Below are positions 44,264-53,908 of a DNA stretch of 64,000 bases, one piece after another. The DNA lies in NCBI RefSeq assembly GCF_009754945.1, contig NZ_WPIN01000007.1:248001-312000 (forward strand), in the 5' to 3' direction. A program made the translations under genes and the position numbers. Below the pieces are notes generated by a model that saw nothing but the letters and a program-made list of their open reading frames with translations, did no database searches and was not told where the DNA came from. Source of the DNA: Spirosoma arboris (GTDB lineage Bacteria > Bacteroidota > Bacteroidia > Cytophagales > Spirosomataceae). Positions within the stretch are counted from its first letter, which is position 1. Every line of letters starts with the position of its first letter.

Positions 44264-46303
44264 ATGTTAAACGTCATTCAGCTACTGCCCGACTCGATAG
44301 CTAACCAGATTGCAGCTGGTGAGGTTGTGCAGCGGCCCGCTTCGGTAGTGAAAGAGTTACTCGAAAACTCGGTCGATGCCAAGGCTAAATCGATTCAGGT
44401 AATTATCCGGGAAGCGGGTCGCAATCTGATTCAGATTGTAGACGATGGCGCTGGTATGACTGAAACCGATGCCCGCATGAGTTTTGAGCGACACGCTACA
44501 TCTAAAATTCGTTCTTCCGACGATTTATTTCGTATTCGTACGATGGGTTTTCGGGGCGAAGCGCTTGCCTCTATTGCCGCCGTAGCACAGGTAGAGATGC
44601 GCACACGTCGAGCTAGTGATGAACTTGGAACATTAGTACGGATTGAAGGTTCGGACATTAAAGCGCAGGAAGCCATTTCATGTTTACCCGGCACGAATCT
44701 GCTCATTAAAAACTTATTTTTCAACGTACCCGCCCGGCGTAATTTTCTGAAGTCGAATTCGGTGGAGATGCGCCATATTATCGACGAGTTCCAACGGGTA
44801 GCTCTTGCCAACCCAGAAGTAGCCTTTTCACTGTTTCATAATGATCAGGAAATTTATAATCTACCTGCCGGGAAACTCAGCCGCCGAATTGTGGATATGT
44901 TTGGCAAGAGTTATCGGGAGCAGCTAAATTTCTGCGAAGAGCAAACGCCTTATGTAACGGTACATGGTTATATAGGCAAACCAGAGTCAGCAAAGAAAGC
45001 CCGAAATGAACAGTTCTTCTTTGTCAATAACCGCTTCATCAAACACAACTATCTGCACCACGCAGTGATAGGTGCTTATGAAGGAACGTTGCCCGAAGGT
45101 AGTCACCCTTTCTATGTACTGTTTATTGACATTGACCCGTCGCACATCGACATTAATATCCACCCCACTAAAACGGAGATAAAGTTCGACGATGAACGAT
45201 CAGTATATGCTATTATGATGGCCGCAGTTCGGAAAGCTGTAGGTGTCTATAATTTATCGCCTTCACTTGACTTCGACTCCGATGTTAACTTTCTGGCGGG
45301 TGTTCGGCCTGATGCCTCAAAATCAGTGTCTGGTGGCACGACTGTTCTTCAGCCTTCATCTAAAGTAAATAGTCCTGACACGAGTTCGGCTCGTCCAATT
45401 ACGCCCTCGTGGGCATCGGGAGCAGGGCAGCCCGTACATGAACGAACAGTGTTACGAACCGATGCTTTAGACAAAGCAGCTGGTAGCAGTTTCGACATTC
45501 CGAAAAAACCATCGGTTAATAATTGGCAAACACTATACGAAAGTGTTGCCGGAACAGATAAATCAGGAACTTCTTCCAATTCCAGTGAAACAAATGGCGA
45601 TTGGCTAGGAGTTGTAAAACAAACAACAACACCTACAGATCAGCCCGCTGCAGAGAGCGGCCCAATCACATTGGGGAGCCGGGCAAATCAGTTGCCAGTC
45701 AGTTTAGAATCATCTGAACAGGTAGTTCCCACATTGGCCGAAGATGAAACTATCGTTCAAATACAAAATCGTTACCTTTTAGCTCCCATCAAGTCAGGAG
45801 TAATGTTAATTGACCAACGCAGGGCCTACGAACGAATTCTGTATGATCAGTTTCATGCTGCATTAACCAAGCAAAATGGAGCCTCTCAGCAATTGTTATT
45901 TCCCAAAACCATAACACTGGCACCGGTTGATTTTCAATTGGCACTCGATTTGCGGGAAGATCTCACCCATCTTGGGTTTGAATTCGATGAATTAGGAGCA
46001 AACACATTTGTGATTCGGGGTGTTCCAACGTTAACAATGGGCGAGAATGAAGAAGAACTCTTTGCTAATTTGCTCGCCCAACTTCGAGCAGATACCGGCC
46101 GGTTAAAACTAGATAAAATTGAATCGATGGCGCGGTCGTTGGCACGCCGGTCATCAATGCATCATATAGCTCGCCTGAGTGCTACTGAGTGTCGAGCTTT
46201 AGTAAACCAGTTGTTTGCTTCAACGAATCCAAGCTATACGCCTACTGGCGAGCCAGTAACGGTTGTGCTTACGTTAGATAAAATTGCGGGACTTTTACGC
46301 TGA
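44264..46303 (+). CDS. mutL: DNA mismatch repair protein MutL
   Basis: A 679-residue mismatch repair ATPase linking MutS to strand removal. The N-terminal GHKL ATPase has IANQIAAGEVVQRPASVVKE, ELLENSVDA (Glu34, Asn35), DDGAGM and GFRGEALASIAAV. A long Ser/Thr-rich linker (about 360-480) leads to the C-terminal dimerisation domain. There the nuclease motif DQHAxxExxxxE is degraded to DQRRAYERILYD (517-528), and the CPHGRP-type zinc motif is replaced by SYTPTGEP near the end. The endonuclease activity is therefore probably lost. The frame begins with a TTG at 44240, but ATG 44264 (MLNVIQLLPDSIANQIAAG) is the family start. It is followed by the rhomboid genes after 37 bases. Confidence 0.95.
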   Translation: MLNVIQLLPDSIANQIAAGEVVQRPASVVKELLENSVDAKAKSIQVIIREAGRNLIQIVDDGAGMTETDARMSFERHATSKIRSSDDLFRIRTMGFRGEALASIAAVAQVEMRTRRASDELGTLVRIEGSDIKAQEAISCLPGTNLLIKNLFFNVPARRNFLKSNSVEMRHIIDEFQRVALANPEVAFSLFHNDQEIYNLPAGKLSRRIVDMFGKSYREQLNFCEEQTPYVTVHGYIGKPESAKKARNEQFFFVNNRFIKHNYLHHAVIGAYEGTLPEGSHPFYVLFIDIDPSHIDINIHPTKTEIKFDDERSVYAIMMAAVRKAVGVYNLSPSLDFDSDVNFLAGVRPDASKSVSGGTTVLQPSSKVNSPDTSSARPITPSWASGAGQPVHERTVLRTDALDKAAGSSFDIPKKPSVNNWQTLYESVAGTDKSGTSSNSSETNGDWLGVVKQTTTPTDQPAAESGPITLGSRANQLPVSLESSEQVVPTLAEDETIVQIQNRYLLAPIKSGVMLIDQRRAYERILYDQFHAALTKQNGASQQLLFPKTITLAPVDFQLALDLREDLTHLGFEFDELGANTFVIRGVPTLTMGENEEELFANLLAQLRADTGRLKLDKIESMARSLARRSSMHHIARLSATECRALVNQLFASTNPSYTPTGEPVTVVLTLDKIAGLLR

Positions 46304-46340
46304 TAATTGCGTTAATCAGCATAAATTAGTTGATATTAAG

Positions 46341-47120
46341 ATGTTTAACCTTACTCCGGTAGTTCGCGTACTATTAGTAATAAATATATTGGTCTTTTTT
46401 GTTACAAATGACGCCATTATTGAACAATTTGGGCTGCATTCGTTCCTTTCTGACCAATTCAATCCTATTCAGTTACTGACCCACATGTTTTTACATGGTG
46501 GCTTTAACCACATTTTCAGTAATATGATTGGGTTAGTTGTTTTTGGGCCAATGCTGGAGCAGTTTTGGGGACCACGTCGATTTACTTTTTTTTACTTTTT
46601 TTGCGGTTTAGGTTCTGCGTTATTATTCTCAGGGGTAAACTATTTTGAGATGCACGACGTATATGAAGCGGTTCAAACTTATCGTGTAAATCCTGGTTAT
46701 GAGAGTTTCTCGGCTTTCATCGACCAGCATGCTAGTTCCTATTATGATCGATTAATGCCTTTCATTGAGCAGTTTAAACGATCTCCAAGCGATAGCAAAA
46801 TGAGTCAGGATAGCATAGCAATTGCTAACAAAATCCTCACAAATCAGGTTGACGAACCGATGGTTGGAGCATCTGGCGCAGTTTTTGGCGTAATAATGGG
46901 GTTTGGGTTATTGTTTCCGAACACTGAGTTATTTTTATTGTTTCTACCTATACCGATTAAAGCAAAGTATCTCGTTATCTTTTACGGAGCATTTGAACTT
47001 TATTCGGGTATTTATAGGGCGCAAACTGACAACGTCGCTCATTTCGCCCATATAGGCGGCATGTTGTTTGCATTTATTCTCGTGAAATACTGGGGTTCCC
47101 AACGAAAAACGTTTTATTAG
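46341..47120 (+). CDS. Rhomboid-family intramembrane serine protease
   Basis: A 259-residue membrane protease with six or seven helices. Catalytic Ser178 lies in MVGASGAVFGVIMGF and His237 in VAHFAHIGGMLFAF. The HGGFNHIFSNM segment (52-62) is the conserved loop of rhomboids. An insert of about 60 polar residues (110-170) separates helices 3 and 4 and should face one side of the membrane. ATG 46341 (MFNLTPVVRVLLVINILVFF) is preferred over a start at 46284 inside mutL. It is directly followed by a second rhomboid gene. Confidence 0.92.
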   Translation: MFNLTPVVRVLLVINILVFFVTNDAIIEQFGLHSFLSDQFNPIQLLTHMFLHGGFNHIFSNMIGLVVFGPMLEQFWGPRRFTFFYFFCGLGSALLFSGVNYFEMHDVYEAVQTYRVNPGYESFSAFIDQHASSYYDRLMPFIEQFKRSPSDSKMSQDSIAIANKILTNQVDEPMVGASGAVFGVIMGFGLLFPNTELFLLFLPIPIKAKYLVIFYGAFELYSGIYRAQTDNVAHFAHIGGMLFAFILVKYWGSQRKTFY

Positions 47121-47122
47121 TG

Positions 47123-48046
47123 ATGAGCGGCTTGTTCGAGGATTTTAGGAGCGAATTCAATAAGCCCAACAATACGTTGGTGCAATTGATTCTAATCAAC
47201 ACAGTTGTGTTTTTGGTGCTTTTGCTGACTAAAGTGGGTCTGACATTAGCACAAAACGACGCTGTATATGATTTCATCAGGGCGCAGTTGATGCTTCCAG
47301 GAACATTAACTGGTTTCTTACATAAGCCGTGGACCCTGTTTACCTATTTTTTCACACATGATGAGATTTTCCATATTCTCTACAACATGCTTTTCCTATA
47401 CTGGTTTGGCAGGCTGATTGACGAATATCTGGGCAACCGAAGACTAATAGGGTTGTATATAATGGGCGGATTGGCGGGTGGTTTACTCTATATGGCCATG
47501 TACAATCTGGTACCTTACTTTCAGAATTATGCTGAAGGTGCCCGTATGTTGGGTGCATCGGCGGCTGCTTTTTCGGTTGCAGTTGGCGCTGCTACGTTAT
47601 TACCAAACTATACATTTCACCTTCTCTTTTTTGGTCCGGTACGAATTAAATACATTGTTTTCTTTTTTATTATCCTTTCTGTTGCCCAATCAGCAGGTGC
47701 CAACGCGGGCGGTAATCTGGCTCACTTAGGCGGTGCTTTAATGGGATTTTTCTACGTCAAATTGCTTCAAAACGGCACAGATTTGGGTCGCCCTATTTAC
47801 TGGATAGCAGATGGATGGAGCAATTTACTTAAGCCAAAACCCGCCGTTAAAGTATCATATCGCCAACGGAGCAATGCAAGTACACAAGCAAGCTCTTATG
47901 TCTCATCGACGGGTTCAGCCTCGTCTATATCAACGCCCGACCAAGATGAGGTCGATACGATTCTGGATAAAATTTCACGGTCTGGGTACGAAAGTTTAAC
48001 CCGAGAAGAGAAACAAAAACTTTTCCGGGCTAGCCAACGAAATTAA
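47123..48046 (+). CDS. Second rhomboid-family protease
   Basis: A 307-residue rhomboid. Catalytic Ser146 is in MLGASAAAFSVAVG (GASA rather than GASG) and His201 in NLAHLGGALMGF. The HDEIFHILYNMLFLYWFG segment replaces the usual HxGxxHxxxN loop, still with His and Asn. A cytosolic tail of about 90 residues rich in Ser/Thr follows (about 215-307). A GTG at 47120 would overlap the stop of the previous gene by one base; the ATG at 47123 is two bases after it. The two proteases are co-transcribed and may cut different partners. Confidence 0.9.
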   Translation: MSGLFEDFRSEFNKPNNTLVQLILINTVVFLVLLLTKVGLTLAQNDAVYDFIRAQLMLPGTLTGFLHKPWTLFTYFFTHDEIFHILYNMLFLYWFGRLIDEYLGNRRLIGLYIMGGLAGGLLYMAMYNLVPYFQNYAEGARMLGASAAAFSVAVGAATLLPNYTFHLLFFGPVRIKYIVFFFIILSVAQSAGANAGGNLAHLGGALMGFFYVKLLQNGTDLGRPIYWIADGWSNLLKPKPAVKVSYRQRSNASTQASSYVSSTGSASSISTPDQDEVDTILDKISRSGYESLTREEKQKLFRASQRN

Positions 48047-48106
48047 CTTATATGATTACTAGTGAGGGTGATTATATGGTCCAGTCATTCTCTGATAGTT
48101 CATTTT

Positions 48107-48165
48107 AAAATCTAAGCCTTTGTTGCTGACGTATATATACAGAGGCACAGGGGCTTAGATTTTTT
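48107..48165 (+). terminator. Terminator after the rhomboid pair
   Basis: AAAATCTAAGCC (48107-48118) pairs with GGCTTAGATTTT (48152-48163), with weaker inner pairing, and ends in T-run. It lies 60 bases after the second rhomboid gene. Confidence 0.85.
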
Positions 48166-48280
48166 ATAGTTAGTAAAAAATATAGTAGCTTCGTTGTTTC
48201 AATACAATGGGCAAACCACCACCAGAACAATCTATTCTGGCCGTGTGTTGTTGTAAGACAGACGTTTATCTGCTACCATC

Positions 48281-50215
48281 ATGCTGATTACCCCTGGCAG
48301 TCTTTTGGCCAACATCAATACTCCCAACGATCTTCGTAAACTCGATAAATCCCGCTTACCCCAGGTTGCAGATGAACTCCGCCAGTTTATTATTGACGAT
48401 GTTTCAGTCTATGGTGGCCATTTTGGCGCTAGTTTGGGGGTAGTTGAATTAACCGTTGCGCTACACTATGTTTTCAACACGCCCGATGATCAACTCATTT
48501 GGGATGTAGGCCATCAGGCGTATGGTCATAAAATTCTGACGGGCCGTCGGGAGCGGTTTCATACAAATCGGTTTTATAAGGGTCTATCTGGGTTTCCAAA
48601 GCGGAAAGAAAGCCCCTACGACTCCTTTGGTGTGGGGCACTCGTCTACTTCTATTTCGGCCGCTTTAGGTATGGCCGTGGCTTCGCAGTTGCAGGGAAAT
48701 TTTCAGCGTAATCACATCGCAGTCATTGGTGATGGGGCGCTAACCGCTGGCGAAGCCTTCGAAGGTATGAACCACGCAGGAGCTACAGATAGCAATCTGC
48801 TTATCGTCTTAAATGACAACTGCATGAGCATTGACCCTAACGTAGGGGCACTGCGCGAATATCTCACCGATATTACAACCTCGCAGACTTACAATAAGGT
48901 AAAAGACGAAGTCTGGAATCTGCTGGGTAAGATGGACAAGCTGGGCAAAACCGCTCAGGAGTTAGTATCACAGGTACAATCGGGCATTAAAAGCTCACTG
49001 CTGGAGCAGAGCAATTTATTTGAATCGCTCCATTTGCGGTATTTTGGTCCAATTGATGGTCACGATATTGACCATCTGGTAAGTGTTTTAGCCGATCTTA
49101 AAAATATTCCCGGTCCAAAGTTATTGCACGTTCTGACCGTAAAAGGTAAAGGCTACGGCCCTGCTGAAAAAGATCAGACGAAGTGGCACGCACCCGGTTT
49201 GTTTGATAAAGTGACGGGGGTTATCCAGAAGAAAGTGTACGATACGCCCCAACCCCCAAAATATCAGGAGGTTTTCGGGAATACTCTAGTTGAATTAGCA
49301 GAACAAAATCCCCGTATTGTGGGCGTAACGCCAGCTATGCCCTCTGGTTCATCGATGAATATCATGATGAAGGCCATGCCAAAGCGGGCCTTCGATGTAG
49401 GCATTGCCGAACAGCATGCTGTAACATTTTCGGCGGGGATGGCTACGCAGGGTGAAGTTGTATTCTGCAACATTTACTCGACATTCATGCAGCGGGCCTA
49501 CGATCAGGTTATCCACGATGTCTGCATCCAGGAATTACCCGTTATTTTTTGCCTCGACCGAGCCGGATTCGCCGGAGCCGATGGCCCGACTCATCATGGT
49601 GCCTACGATCTGGCGTATATGCGCTGCATTCCTAATATGATTGTTGCCGCGCCTATGAACGAGCAGGAGTTGCGGAACATGATGTTCACTGCACAGTCTG
49701 ATGAGGTGCAGAAGGGAAAACAGGCCTTCACGATTCGGTACCCACGGGGTGAAGGTGTAATGCCTATCTGGCGCACTCCACTTGAAAAACAGGTTATCGG
49801 TAAAGGCCGAATGATTTCCGATGGTGAAGATGTCGCTATTCTAACCATTGGTCATATCGGTAATTATGCCGTTCAGGCTACTGAGATGTTAGCGAAAGAA
49901 GGTATTCAACCTGCTCATTTCGATATGCGCTACGTGAAGCCGCTGGACGAAGAATTGCTGCACCAGATTTTTAGCCGCTTCAGTCGGGTAGTGACTGTTG
50001 AAGATGGTTGTGTCATGGGTGGTTTTGGTAGTGCAGTCCTGGAATTTATGGCGAATCACGGTTATATGGCTCGCGTTAAACGCCTTGGTATTCCCGACGC
50101 GGTCATCGAACATGGTGAGCAAATCGAGCTCCATCACGAATGTGGTTTTGATCCACAAGGTATCGCCACTGCTGTTCGTGAACTGTTATTTACAGGCCGA
50201 GCCATAACTGTTTAG
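48281..50215 (+). CDS. dxs: 1-deoxy-D-xylulose-5-phosphate synthase
   Basis: A 644-residue thiamine diphosphate enzyme joining pyruvate and glyceraldehyde 3-phosphate, the first step of the MEP isoprenoid pathway. It shows WDVGHQAYGHKILTGRRERF, the ThDP motif GDGALTAGEAFEGMNHAG...NDN, DGHDIDHL, and in the second half AEQHAVTFSAGMA, DRAGFAGADGPTHHG and the C-terminal transketolase-like domain (MRYVKPLDEELL). Length is normal. A CAGGAT-type hairpin closes the gene before aspartate kinase. Confidence 0.96.
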   Translation: MLITPGSLLANINTPNDLRKLDKSRLPQVADELRQFIIDDVSVYGGHFGASLGVVELTVALHYVFNTPDDQLIWDVGHQAYGHKILTGRRERFHTNRFYKGLSGFPKRKESPYDSFGVGHSSTSISAALGMAVASQLQGNFQRNHIAVIGDGALTAGEAFEGMNHAGATDSNLLIVLNDNCMSIDPNVGALREYLTDITTSQTYNKVKDEVWNLLGKMDKLGKTAQELVSQVQSGIKSSLLEQSNLFESLHLRYFGPIDGHDIDHLVSVLADLKNIPGPKLLHVLTVKGKGYGPAEKDQTKWHAPGLFDKVTGVIQKKVYDTPQPPKYQEVFGNTLVELAEQNPRIVGVTPAMPSGSSMNIMMKAMPKRAFDVGIAEQHAVTFSAGMATQGEVVFCNIYSTFMQRAYDQVIHDVCIQELPVIFCLDRAGFAGADGPTHHGAYDLAYMRCIPNMIVAAPMNEQELRNMMFTAQSDEVQKGKQAFTIRYPRGEGVMPIWRTPLEKQVIGKGRMISDGEDVAILTIGHIGNYAVQATEMLAKEGIQPAHFDMRYVKPLDEELLHQIFSRFSRVVTVEDGCVMGGFGSAVLEFMANHGYMARVKRLGIPDAVIEHGEQIELHHECGFDPQGIATAVRELLFTGRAITV

Positions 50216-50228
50216 CATTTTATTTTCG

Positions 50229-50284
50229 ACAGGATTACAGCAATAACAGGATAATCCGAAATCCTGTTATTGCTGTAATCCTGT
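50229..50284. terminator. 24-bp perfect inverted repeat of CAGGAT units
   Basis: Bases 50229-50252 pair exactly with 50261-50284 around an 8-base loop. It is built of ACAGGATTACAG and TAACAGGAT units, related to the 2666-2807 element. It lies between dxs and aspartate kinase genes running the same way, with T-rich sequence after the second arm. Confidence 0.8.
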
Positions 50285-50301
50285 TTATTTTTTTATAGTT
50301 T

Positions 50302-51543
50302 ATGAAAGTTTTCAAATTTGGCGGTGCCTCGGTAAAAGATTCGGCTGGTGTTCGTAACCTGGGTGAAATCATTAAAACGCAGGGGAAAGATGCATTCGTA
50401 GTTGTATCAGCGATGGGCAAAACTACCAATGCGCTTGAAGATCTTGTTCGCGCCTATGTGCATCGGCAGAATGAAAATACGCAGACTGTACTGGCAACGT
50501 TAAAAGACTTCCATCAGCGTATGAGCATCGAATTGCTGGGCAATTCTATTCCTGTTGATGAAACATTCGCTCATTTGGACCTGCTTTTAGCACAACCACC
50601 CAGTGCACCCTACGATGAAGTCTACGATCAGATCGTGTCATTGGGCGAAATCCTTTCTACGCAAATTATTGCCGCTTATTTGCAACAAAACAATGTTCCA
50701 ACTCAATGGCTTGATGCACGCCAATTGATCTGTACAGATATAACTTTTCGCGAAGGGCGGGTTAACTGGACTGAGACCAATCAGCGTATTAGCCAGCGAG
50801 TAACCGGCAAAGGAGTCAAAATAACACAGGGCTTTGTTGGGCAGACGGCGACTAATCGGACAACGACTCTCGGTCGCGATGGGTCAGATTACTCAGCCGC
50901 CATTTTTGCCTATTGCCTAAATGCAGACAGCGTCACGATCTGGAAAGATGTCCCTGGCGTATTAAACGCCGATCCGAGGTGGTTTGATGAAACGATACTG
51001 TTAGACAAACTAACTTATCAGGATGCAATTGAACTGGCTTATTATGGGGCCACTGTCATTCATCCAAAAACGATTAAACCCTTACAAAACAAAGGTATTC
51101 CCCTCTACGTCCGGTCATTTCTTACGCCCGACGCGCCTGGAACTGTCATTGGTAATTTTGAGCAACATCTGTCGACACCATCGTTTATTTTCAAGGTCAA
51201 TCAGGTGCTGATCTCGCTTCGACCAAATGATTTTTCATTTATCGCTGAAGACAATCTCAGTCGGATTTTTGGGCGATTCGCTCAGGCAGGAGTGAAAATC
51301 AACCTTATGCAGAACACCGCGATCAGTTTTTCGGTCGTTGTCGACAATAATCCTGATCGGGTACCTGCTTTATTAGCGCTGTTAAAGCAGGATTTTCGGG
51401 TTAGCTATAATGATAGTCTGGAGTTGATCACAATACGTTATTACGATCAGGGAACCATTGATCGGGTACTAGTCAATAAAAAACTGCTTTTAGAGCAGAA
51501 AAGTCGCTATACCGTGCAGTTAGTTGTTAAAGATTTAGGGTGA
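50302..51543 (+). CDS. lysC: Aspartate kinase
   Basis: A 413-residue monofunctional aspartokinase that phosphorylates aspartate, the first step to lysine, methionine and threonine. The N-terminus has KFGGASVKD; FVVVSAMGKTTNAL follows; the substrate region is GFVGQTATNRTTTLGRDGSDYSAA and KDVPGVLNADPR; PKTIKPLQNKGIPLYVRSF closes the kinase domain. The last 110 residues are two ACT-like domains (EDNLSRIFGRFAQAGVKINLMQ), so end-product inhibition is expected. A GH9 cellulase gene begins only 29 bases later, an unusual partner. Confidence 0.94.
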   Translation: MKVFKFGGASVKDSAGVRNLGEIIKTQGKDAFVVVSAMGKTTNALEDLVRAYVHRQNENTQTVLATLKDFHQRMSIELLGNSIPVDETFAHLDLLLAQPPSAPYDEVYDQIVSLGEILSTQIIAAYLQQNNVPTQWLDARQLICTDITFREGRVNWTETNQRISQRVTGKGVKITQGFVGQTATNRTTTLGRDGSDYSAAIFAYCLNADSVTIWKDVPGVLNADPRWFDETILLDKLTYQDAIELAYYGATVIHPKTIKPLQNKGIPLYVRSFLTPDAPGTVIGNFEQHLSTPSFIFKVNQVLISLRPNDFSFIAEDNLSRIFGRFAQAGVKINLMQNTAISFSVVVDNNPDRVPALLALLKQDFRVSYNDSLELITIRYYDQGTIDRVLVNKKLLLEQKSRYTVQLVVKDLG

Positions 51544-51572
51544 TCTTTATCGACTTTAGCACCTAATCAGGT

Positions 51573-53357
51573 ATGACTCGTCTCAAAAGTATAGCTCTTT
51601 ATTTCTTGCTGACTCTATTAACGAGTGCTGGCGTTCGTGCGCAACTGCTTTCTGAGTCTATTCGCCTTAATCAGGTTGGGTTTTATCCTGATGCACCCAA
51701 GATAGCCATTGTGGTAGGTGAGGTTTCTGGCCCGTTTCAGATAACCACGCCAGACGGCAAAAAAGTACTTTTCTCGGGTACGCTCAGTGAGCCTCGGCAA
51801 AATGCTATCTCTGGGAAAATAGCGCATACTGCCGACTTCTCCGCCTTGCACACAACCGGAACTTTCGTTGTAGTTGTACCTGGCCTTGGGCGTTCGTATC
51901 CGTTTTCAATTCGCCCAGCTGTAAATCGAGATCTCGCGATTGGCGCCTTGAAAGGATATTATTATCAGCGAGCTTCTATTGCTTTACCTGAATCATTTGC
52001 AGGACAATGGCACAGACCAGCCGGTCATCCAGATACGCACGTGCTGATTCATCCGTCTGCGGCTTCAGTTACTCGCCCCGAAGGAACCACAATCTCGTCG
52101 CCAAGGGGTTGGTACGATGCTGGTGATTACAACAAATACATCGTCAACTCGGGGATTACGATGGGCACGTTGCTATCATTGTATGAAGATTTTCCCGATT
52201 TCTGCCGAACGTTAGTCACAACCATCCCCGAAAGTAAAAATAGTTTGCCCGATCTGCTCGACGAGTCGTTATGGAACCTTCGCTGGATGCTGACCATGCA
52301 AGACCCGGTCGATGGTGGTGTTTATCATAAACTGACCAACGCCCGCTTCGATGGAATGATTATGCCTGGTCAGGCGGAAAAAGATCGATACGTTGTTCAG
52401 AAAAGCATCACAGCTACCCTCGACTTTGCCGCTGTTATGGCTCAGGCAAGCCGTGTGTTTCGGCACTATAACCGGGAGCTTCCTGGTTTAGCGGACTCAT
52501 GTATAACAGCCGCTGTTCATGCCTGGCAATGGGCGAAGCAGAACCCAACTATGCGCTATGATCAAAATGCGATGAACGGGCAATTTGAACCAGACGTAGT
52601 AACCGGGGGCTACGAAGATCGAGATGCCAGCGATGAATGGATTTGGGCGGCCACCGAACTCTATCTGACAACAAAAGACGAAGGTTATTATAAGGCAGTT
52701 AATCTGTTTCCCGATGAAAAAACACCATTACCATCGTGGTCGCAGGTGCGTACATTAGCCTATTACTCCCTAGCACGCTTTGGCAACAAGCTGACTCCAG
52801 TTGGCCAGAAAGACCTCGCTCAACTTAAAAACCGCCTGATTCAGTTCGCGGACCAGCTTCGGCAGGGAATAGACAAGCAGGCGTTTCAAACCGTTATGGG
52901 AAAATCGCCCAGCGATTACATCTGGGGAAGTAGCGCAGTGGCTGCGAATCAGGGAATTGCATTAATTCAGGCCTATCAACTGACTAATGACCGAGCCTAT
53001 CTTGATGCAGCACTAACCAATCTGGATTATCTATTAGGCCGTAATGCAACGGGTTATTCGTTCGTGACTGGCTTTGGCAGCAAAACACCCCGGCATCCGC
53101 ACCATCGGCCATCCGTTGCCGACGGCATTGAAGCCCCTGTTCCGGGTTTGTTATCGGGAGGTACAAATGCCAACGCAGCCCGGCAGGATAAATGTGTGGG
53201 CTACACCTCTACGTTTGCCGACGAAGTCTATCTCGACGACGATTGTTCCTATGCATCCAACGAAATTGCGATTAACTGGAATGCCCCGCTCGTCTATTTG
53301 GCCGCTGCGCTGGAAGCTCTACAAAAGAAAGCGCATTATAGTACGTCTTCAAAATGA
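51573..53357 (+). CDS. Exported glycoside hydrolase family 9 endoglucanase
   Basis: A 594-residue secreted cellulase-type enzyme. Signal peptide residues 1-23 (GVRA). An N-terminal immunoglobulin-like CelD_N domain spans about 25-115 (SIRLNQVGFYPDAPKIAIVV). The GH9 alpha/alpha barrel follows. Catalytic base region Asp182 and Asp185 are in GWYDAGDYNKYIV and the acid Glu564 in SNEIAINWNAPLVYL. The substrate-binding CSYASNE and HPHHRPS segments are in place. It should cut beta-1,4-glucan or a similar beta-glucan. No sorting domain or binding module follows. It stands 29 bases behind aspartate kinase and about 550 bases before the sigma/FecR/SusCD set. Confidence 0.92.
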   Translation: MTRLKSIALYFLLTLLTSAGVRAQLLSESIRLNQVGFYPDAPKIAIVVGEVSGPFQITTPDGKKVLFSGTLSEPRQNAISGKIAHTADFSALHTTGTFVVVVPGLGRSYPFSIRPAVNRDLAIGALKGYYYQRASIALPESFAGQWHRPAGHPDTHVLIHPSAASVTRPEGTTISSPRGWYDAGDYNKYIVNSGITMGTLLSLYEDFPDFCRTLVTTIPESKNSLPDLLDESLWNLRWMLTMQDPVDGGVYHKLTNARFDGMIMPGQAEKDRYVVQKSITATLDFAAVMAQASRVFRHYNRELPGLADSCITAAVHAWQWAKQNPTMRYDQNAMNGQFEPDVVTGGYEDRDASDEWIWAATELYLTTKDEGYYKAVNLFPDEKTPLPSWSQVRTLAYYSLARFGNKLTPVGQKDLAQLKNRLIQFADQLRQGIDKQAFQTVMGKSPSDYIWGSSAVAANQGIALIQAYQLTNDRAYLDAALTNLDYLLGRNATGYSFVTGFGSKTPRHPHHRPSVADGIEAPVPGLLSGGTNANAARQDKCVGYTSTFADEVYLDDDCSYASNEIAINWNAPLVYLAAALEALQKKAHYSTSSK

Positions 53358-53908
53358 GCTAGCTGGTCCGCTCTCCTTCACGTTATAGTTGATGCTCTCT
53401 AGATCACAGAGAGCCGCTCCATTTCCAGTGTCACAGTCTAACTCATTAAAAAGTGAGTTGTGATAAATCATTTTGCCGAAACTTCTTTGTTCCGGGGCCT
53501 AATCACTATGGAATACGGCTTATTCTTGCTATTTCTATAAGCCTGCAAATCAATCCTTTCAGCTTCTCTTCCTCTGACTACACACCACTAATTCTTTCAT
53601 TTTCAGATAGTTAATACAATTCGACTTAGCCTTCACTGGTTAATCAATGCTCAATGAAGAGGCTAATAGGTATCAGGTAGAAACTATCCATCAGGCAGTA
53701 ATCTCTCTCACGATCTCCTAGTTTTCTCAATTTTTCACCCTGTATAGTTCAATTTTTCAAAAAAATAATCAAATAAAGACTAAGGGTTTTTCAGGTCAAG
53801 AACGTCTTTCTCCCAGAAGATGCCCTTTCAGACAACGGGTAAGGGGTATAAAAAATGGAGGTAAATCTGCCGCCAGTAAGGAACCACTAGCTTCATTCGC
53901 CAACACAA
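53358..53908. other. 551-base intergenic region before the ECF sigma gene
   Basis: No coding sequence is evident. It contains a 7-bp hairpin at 53394-53414 (GCTCTCT/AGAGAGC), which may end the GH9 transcript, and a purine-poor AT-rich stretch around 53700-53790 near the sigma gene. I see no tRNA or known RNA. Confidence 0.5.
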
